Below are positions 4,856 through 7,554 of a stretch of 7,554 nucleotides of DNA, piece after piece (the first letter of the stretch is position 1; the number at the start of each line of letters is the position of its first letter). Position numbers and translations under genes: made by a program. Source of the DNA: Clostridia bacterium (GTDB taxonomy: Bacteria > Bacillota > Clostridia > Christensenellales > Aristaeellaceae); NCBI GenBank assembly GCA_016297535.1, contig JAEDGL010000115.1, positions 1 to 7,554 of the forward strand. The letters are read 5' to 3'. A model generated the notes under the pieces. That model saw only the letters and a program-made list of their open reading frames with translations, had not been told where the DNA came from and did no database searches.

Positions 4856-6848
4856 GGTGCGCCTCCTTTGCGTCCACAGGTGCGTTGGCTTTGCGAATCA
4901 GGCCGGCGAGCACCGCCACCATAACCGCAACCGCAATCAATCCGCCCGCAAAGCCCGCGCCAAAGGAGCCGGTGGCGATCAGTGTGCCAACCTGATACAC
5001 CACAAAGCCAAGGGTAAAGCCCACGCCCAGCTGCAGCGCAATGCCGCCCCACAGCCATTTTCGATCCGCCAGCTCGGAACGCATGGCGCCGATGGCAGCA
5101 AAGCAGGGCGGGGTAAAGAGGTTGAACATGAGGTAAGCCAGCGCGGCTGCTTTGGTAATGGCAAACACCGCGGCAACCTCCGCGCCCGCGCCCTCCATCA
5201 GGGCCAGTTCTTCGGTGTCGATCAGGTTTTCAAGCCCCACAAAGCACACGGCCAGCGTGCCCACCACGTTTTCCTTGGCAATAAAGCCGGTCAGGGCGGC
5301 GGCCGTCAGCTGCCAGCTAAGCACGCCCACCACGGGCACCAGCGCATAGGCGAAGGGATGGGCGATGGTGGCCAGAATGGATGTCTCGGCGGTTTGGGCC
5401 ACGGTAAGCGACCAGGTAAAGGTTTGCATGATCTGCACAGCCGTGTTGCACAGCAAAATGATGGTGGCGGCCTTTACGATGTAGGCGCGTCCCCGGCTGC
5501 ACATGGAGATGAAGGCGCGTTTGAGGCTGGGCGCCTTGTACTCGGGCAATTCCATGATAAAGAAGGATTTTCGGTTCTGGTGCCCGGTCAGGCTGTTGAT
5601 GAGCAGCGCGCCAAAAAAGATGAGCAGGATGCCCACAAAATACATCAGCGTACCCACCCAGGGCGCGCTTTCAAAGAACGCGCCCACAAACAGGGCGATC
5701 ACGGGCAGCTTGGCGCCGCAGGGCATCCAGGGGGTGAGCATGGCGGCGGCCTTGCGTTCGCGGTCGTCGCGGATGGTGCGGCAGGCCATCACGCCGGGAA
5801 TGGCGCAGCCCGTGCCGATGACAAAGGGGATAACCGATTTGCCCGAAAGGCCGACCTTTTTAAAAATGGGATCCAGCACCACGGACACGCGCGCCATGTA
5901 GCCGCAATCCTCCAGCAGGGCAATCAGGAAATACATCACCATCACCAGCGGCAGAAAGCCCACAACCGCGCCTACGCCGCCAATGATTCCATCCACCAGC
6001 AGCGCCTGCAGCAGGGGGTTGGCGTCCTCCAGCAATCCGCCCACCCAGCCCTGAAAGCTTTCAATTCCGGCCACAAGCGCATCCGCGATCCACGGCCCGA
6101 GGCTGGATTGGGAAATGGTAAACACCAGAAACATCACCACGGCAAAAATCAGAATGCCAAGCACGGGATTGGTGATGATATCATCCACCCTGTCCTGCAT
6201 GTTTCTGTCGCGGGTAAGCACGCTTCGCGTTTCCACCCTGGATACAATGTCGTTAACAAACCGGAAACGCCTGCGATCCGCGGCGGCAACGGCGGCCCGG
6301 TCCGTAAGGTCGCTCTCCTGCTGCACGTAGGGCGCCTTTTGCGCCTTGCCCGCCTGCGCGGCCGCGGCGGCCATTACCTTGTCCAGCCCGTTGTGGCCGT
6401 TGGCGGTGGATACCGTTTCCACCACGGGGCAGCCCAGCTGCCGGGACAGGGCGGCCACGTCGATGCGGGTTTTCTTTTTGGCGTTTACGTCGGCCTTGTT
6501 CAGGGCCACCACCACCGGAATGCCCAGCTCCAAAAGCTGCGTGGTAAAGAACAGGCTGCGGCTGAGGTTGGTGGCATCAACGATGTTTACGATCACATCC
6601 GGCTTTTCGTTTTTGACATAGTCGCTGGTAATGCTCTCCTCCGATGTAAAGGGAGACATGGAGTAAGCGCCGGGCAGGTCGACCGCGATCAGCTCCTCGG
6701 GACCCGTGTAGAAGCTTTTTTTAATGGGGTGTTCCTTTTTGTCCACCGTAACGCCCGCCCAGTTGCCAACGCGCTCGTTGCGCCCCGTCAGCGCATTGTA
6801 CATGGTGGTTTTTCCGCTGTTGGGGTTTCCAGTTAACGCAATTCTCAT
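4848..6848 (-). CDS. feoB: Ferrous iron transport protein B (666 aa)
   Basis: FeoB is the membrane permease for Fe2+ uptake. The N-terminal cytoplasmic GTPase carries G1 GNPNSGKTT (7-15), the switch I region NWAGVTVDKKE (29-39), G3 DLPGAY (57-62), G4 NKAD (117-120) and a G5 region near 145-150. A helical linker follows, then the membrane domain from about residue 227, with IGTGCAIPG (344-352) and MPCGAKLPV (375-383), both hallmarks of the FeoB gate and core regions. The length is within the normal range and no frame break is seen. The ATG at 6848 is chosen because GGGAGG lies 7 bases upstream and the conserved MRIALTGNPN begins there; the frame stays open to 6929, but those residues are not family-like. 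The gene is followed by the Cys-rich protein with an 8-base overlap. Upstream is its own promoter region with an iron-box-like palindrome. Confidence 0.97.
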   Translation of the reverse strand: MRIALTGNPNSGKTTMYNALTGRNERVGNWAGVTVDKKEHPIKKSFYTGPEELIAVDLPGAYSMSPFTSEESITSDYVKNEKPDVIVNIVDATNLSRSLFFTTQLLELGIPVVVALNKADVNAKKKTRIDVAALSRQLGCPVVETVSTANGHNGLDKVMAAAAAQAGKAQKAPYVQQESDLTDRAAVAAADRRRFRFVNDIVSRVETRSVLTRDRNMQDRVDDIITNPVLGILIFAVVMFLVFTISQSSLGPWIADALVAGIESFQGWVGGLLEDANPLLQALLVDGIIGGVGAVVGFLPLVMVMYFLIALLEDCGYMARVSVVLDPIFKKVGLSGKSVIPFVIGTGCAIPGVMACRTIRDDRERKAAAMLTPWMPCGAKLPVIALFVGAFFESAPWVGTLMYFVGILLIFFGALLINSLTGHQNRKSFFIMELPEYKAPSLKRAFISMCSRGRAYIVKAATIILLCNTAVQIMQTFTWSLTVAQTAETSILATIAHPFAYALVPVVGVLSWQLTAAALTGFIAKENVVGTLAVCFVGLENLIDTEELALMEGAGAEVAAVFAITKAAALAYLMFNLFTPPCFAAIGAMRSELADRKWLWGGIALQLGVGFTLGFVVYQVGTLIATGSFGAGFAGGLIAVAVMVAVLAGLIRKANAPVDAKEAHHG

Positions 6849-6896
6849 GTTCGTTCCTCCCGGCCCTGAATGCTTCCCCGTTGAATGATGTTTCAT

Positions 6897-6929
6897 CTTA
6901 TAGTTAATCAAGACTAACTCATGTGTCAA
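6897..6929 (-). promoter_or_regulatory. Putative feoB promoter
   Basis: On the minus strand a consensus TTGACA (6929-6924) stands ahead of TATAAG (6902-6897), but the spacer is 21 bases, longer than usual. At the normal 17-base spacing the -10 would be the weak TAACTA. The spacer holds the DtxR-like palindrome at 6900-6917. The -35 shares bases with the T run of the preceding terminator. The presence of a promoter is likely from the arrangement; the exact -10 is uncertain. Confidence 0.5.
6900..6917. promoter_or_regulatory. DtxR/IdeR-like operator half-sites upstream of feoB
   Basis: On the minus strand the 18-mer TTAGTCTTGATTAACTAT keeps the outer half sites TTAGT and TTAACTA of the perfect operator at the feoA promoter (12 of 18 positions identical), with a diverged centre. 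It lies between the candidate -35 and -10 of feoB. A DtxR-family iron repressor binding here would block polymerase. The match is partial, so this is a moderate inference supported mainly by the stronger site at 7395-7412. Confidence 0.55.
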
Positions 6930-6955
6930 AAAAAACGCAGCAGCCCCTTCTGCGT
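6928..6955 (-). terminator. Hairpin terminator between feoA and feoB
   Basis: ACGCAG (6935-6940) pairs with CTGCGT (6950-6955) across a 9-base loop, and on the minus strand the stem runs into eight T residues (6935-6928). The stem is only 6 bp, so it may be leaky. It would end feoA transcripts just before the feoB promoter and is the main sequence evidence that the two genes are not a simple operon. Confidence 0.6.
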
Positions 6956-6971
6956 CACACGAAACCTTACG

Positions 6972-7110
6972 GGGAGTTGTCAGAGGGGCCGCAGCCCCTT
7001 TGACTTTGGTTCGTATCGCCCGGCTTTGTCGGGCGGGCGGGGCGTTTTCGGCTTTGCCGAAAACATTTCCGCCAGTTCCTGGCAGAAAAGATCGCCGCAG
7101 GCGAGCTTTT
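6972..7110. repeat. 139-bp multi-hairpin dispersed repeat, copy 2
   Basis: This is the second copy of the element at 1475-1613, in the same orientation and without gaps, with 7 substitutions. The five hairpins fall at 6979-7004, 7018-7034, 7044-7064, 7066-7088 and 7092-7104. Changes in hairpins 1 and 2 turn G-C into G-T pairs in a plus-strand RNA; the one in hairpin 4 gives a C-A mismatch on the plus strand and a G-T pair on the minus. Just past its end six T residues (7107-7112) make hairpin 5 terminator-like on the plus strand. The copy separates feoA from feoB and fills most of the 307-base gap between them. Confidence 0.9.
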
Positions 7111-7122
7111 TTGACATGTTGG

Positions 7123-7147
7123 CGCAGCAGCCCCCTGCTGCGTTTTT
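7123..7147. terminator. Stem-loop with T run just downstream of feoA
   Basis: CGCAGCAG (7123-7130) pairs with CTGCTGCG (7135-7142) across CCCC, followed on the plus strand by five T residues. As an intrinsic terminator it points along the plus strand, where no gene precedes it. On the minus strand it is a stem 13 bases after the feoA stop with no T run, so there it may only protect the 3' end of the message. The 12-mer CGCAGCAGCCCC recurs in the feoA terminator at 6936-6947, so the repeat copy 2 is bracketed by this short direct repeat. Confidence 0.55.
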
Positions 7148-7155
7148 AGGATGCG

Positions 7156-7371
7156 TCAATGAACAATAATGGCCTGCGCCAGCTGGGCGTCAATATTGTA
7201 GCGCGCATCCTTGACGGCGATTACGCAGCCTCGCTTCATGCGGGAGACCACCGTTATGGGTTCGCCGCTGTAACAGCCCAGCGAAAACAGGAACGCATCC
7301 ATCTGCTCGTCATCCGTTACGACGCTTTGAATGATATACTCCCTGCCCTCCTGCGCATTCATGAGATTCAT
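7156..7371 (-). CDS. feoA: Ferrous iron transport protein A (71 aa)
   Basis: FeoA is a small cytoplasmic SH3-like protein needed for FeoB-dependent Fe2+ uptake. The sequence follows the family pattern: a lead-in MNLMNAQEGREYIIQSVV, then a turn region with MDAFLFSLGCYSGEPITVVSRM (about residues 24-45), where FeoA proteins have the RLxxLGxxxGxxIxV motif, and ending AVKDARYNIDAQLAQAIIVH, matching the typical ALR..E..I.V close. The length is normal. Two starts are possible: ATG at 7371, which gives a family-like N-terminus, and GTG at 7380, which adds MTA. GGAGG (7388-7384) is 12 bases from the ATG and 3 from the GTG, neither ideal; a GGTGA lies 5 bases before the ATG. The ATG is preferred with modest confidence. 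The gene has its own promoter and a DtxR-like operator. Confidence 0.9.
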   Translation of the reverse strand: MNLMNAQEGREYIIQSVVTDDEQMDAFLFSLGCYSGEPITVVSRMKRGCVIAVKDARYNIDAQLAQAIIVH

Positions 7372-7394
7372 TGCCGTCACCGTCCTCCAACAAA

Positions 7395-7412
7395 TTAGTT
7401 AACCTTAACTAA
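7395..7412. promoter_or_regulatory. Perfect DtxR/IdeR-like operator at the feoA promoter
   Basis: TTAGTTAACCTTAACTAA is an 8-bp perfect inverted repeat with a CC centre. Its outer TTAGnT / AnCTAA half sites and 18-19-base length resemble the boxes bound by iron-dependent DtxR/IdeR-type repressors, not the GATAAT-rich Fur box. It begins about 8 bases after the -10, so it covers the predicted start of transcription. The iron-regulated gene it precedes supports the call. The cognate regulator is not in the window. Confidence 0.75.
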
Positions 7413-7420
7413 CCACGGAT

Positions 7421-7449
7421 ACTATATCACCGCCGCCGTGGTTTGTCAA
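7421..7449 (-). promoter_or_regulatory. feoA promoter
   Basis: On the minus strand a perfect TTGACA (7449-7444) is followed after exactly 17 bases by TATAGT (7426-7421), a strong sigma-A promoter. Transcription should start near 7414, giving a leader of about 40 bases that carries the DtxR-like operator and the GGAGG site. The -10 is enclosed by an inverted repeat with arms AACCACGG (7411-7418) and CCGTGGTT (7436-7443). Confidence 0.85.
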
Positions 7450-7474
7450 CCCTGTCTGTTCCGTTTTATGCAGA

Positions 7475-7512
7475 AAAAAGATCAGGCATTCCCTCGTCTG
7501 GGGGGAATGCCT
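7475..7512 (-). terminator. Intrinsic terminator of an unseen minus-strand gene to the right
   Basis: AGGCATTCCC (7484-7493) and GGGAATGCCT (7503-7512) form a 10-bp stem with a 9-base loop. On the minus strand the stem is followed after GATC by six T residues (7480-7475 region). It should end transcription coming from beyond the right edge of the window, insulating the feoA promoter. Confidence 0.75.
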
Positions 7513-7517
7513 CAGAG

Positions 7518-7554
7518 CGTCGAAAAAGCTCGCCTGCGGCGAGCTTTTTCGACG
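7518..7554. repeat. Perfect 17-bp-arm palindrome at the window edge, related to the end of the 139-bp repeat
   Basis: Arms at 7518-7534 and 7538-7554 pair perfectly around TGC, with AAAAA/TTTTT near the outer ends, so it can act as a terminator in either direction. The 20-mer at 7523-7542 is identical to the reverse complement of 7092-7111, the last hairpin of repeat copy 2, so it appears to be a related element end in the opposite orientation. The window stops at the palindrome's last base, so whether the rest of the repeat follows cannot be seen. Confidence 0.75.

Noticed and set aside
4761..6836. Long open frame (691 codons) on the plus strand opposite feoB
   Set aside because: It is the antisense shadow of feoB. 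Its translation is rich in His, Gly, Ala and Gln with no domain pattern and no ribosome binding site, while the minus strand encodes an unmistakable FeoB.
6849..6929. N-terminal extension of FeoB to the ATG at 6929
   Set aside because: The extension covers the promoter and operator-like site, has no ribosome binding site, and the conserved FeoB N-terminus begins at 6848.
7395..7412. Fur box at feoA
   Set aside because: The site lacks the GATAAT hexamer repeats of a Fur box; the TTAG...CTAA ends and 18-base symmetry fit DtxR/IdeR-like sites better.

Overview
The window reads as chromosomal DNA from a low-to-mid GC-rich member of the Clostridia (Firmicutes/Bacillota), most likely a gut-type lineage of the Oscillospirales or Christensenellales kind. 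This rests on strong AGGAGG-type ribosome binding sites, sigma-A promoters close to TTGACA/TATAAT, many intrinsic terminators, a YtrA-type GntR/ABC operon, and a feo locus carrying the small FeoB-associated Cys-rich protein. The species cannot be named from the sequence alone.

Layout, left to right. (1) 1-253, minus: the N-terminal 84 residues of phosphoglucosamine mutase GlmM, running off the left edge. (2) 374-1342, minus: a sugar phosphate isomerase/epimerase-like TIM-barrel protein. A hairpin terminator (314-348) and a candidate glmM promoter lie between these two. (3) 1343-1635: a promoter for gene 2, a terminator for gene 4, and copy 1 of a 139-bp multi-hairpin repeat. (4) 1636-2556, minus: a stand-alone acyltransferase-fold protein (2-oxoacid dehydrogenase E2 / chloramphenicol acetyltransferase superfamily) whose usual catalytic His and Asp are both replaced. 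(5) 2557-2774: a divergent promoter region. (6) 2775-4622, plus: a three-gene operon of GntR/YtrA regulator, ABC ATPase and ABC-2 permease. Its promoter is near-consensus and is overlapped by a perfect 10-bp-arm palindrome that looks like the autoregulatory operator. (7) 4657-4700: one bidirectional terminator serving two convergent operons. (8) 4700-6848, minus: feoB and an overlapping 51-residue Cys-rich membrane protein. (9) 6849-7155: a feoB promoter/operator region, a terminator, and copy 2 of the 139-bp repeat. (10) 7156-7371, minus: feoA, with a strong promoter and a perfect DtxR/IdeR-like operator. (11) 7413-7554: terminator hairpins for an unseen gene to the right, and a palindrome related to the end of the 139-bp repeat.

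How the genes work together. FeoA, FeoB and the Cys-rich protein form a ferrous iron uptake system. It seems to be split into two transcription units, each with a DtxR-like palindrome at its promoter, so both may respond to the same iron-sensing repressor. The GntR/ABC operon is probably a self-regulated export or stress-response module of the YtrA type, with an unknown substrate. GlmM belongs to peptidoglycan precursor synthesis and appears unrelated to its neighbours.

The most unusual features are: the duplicated, same-orientation, five-hairpin 139-bp element found both times downstream of a minus-strand gene and ahead of a terminator; the related palindrome at the right edge in the opposite orientation; the duplicated iron-box-like operators of the split feo locus; and the catalytically altered E2-like protein. 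I see no mobile-element transposase, CRISPR array, tRNA or rRNA.
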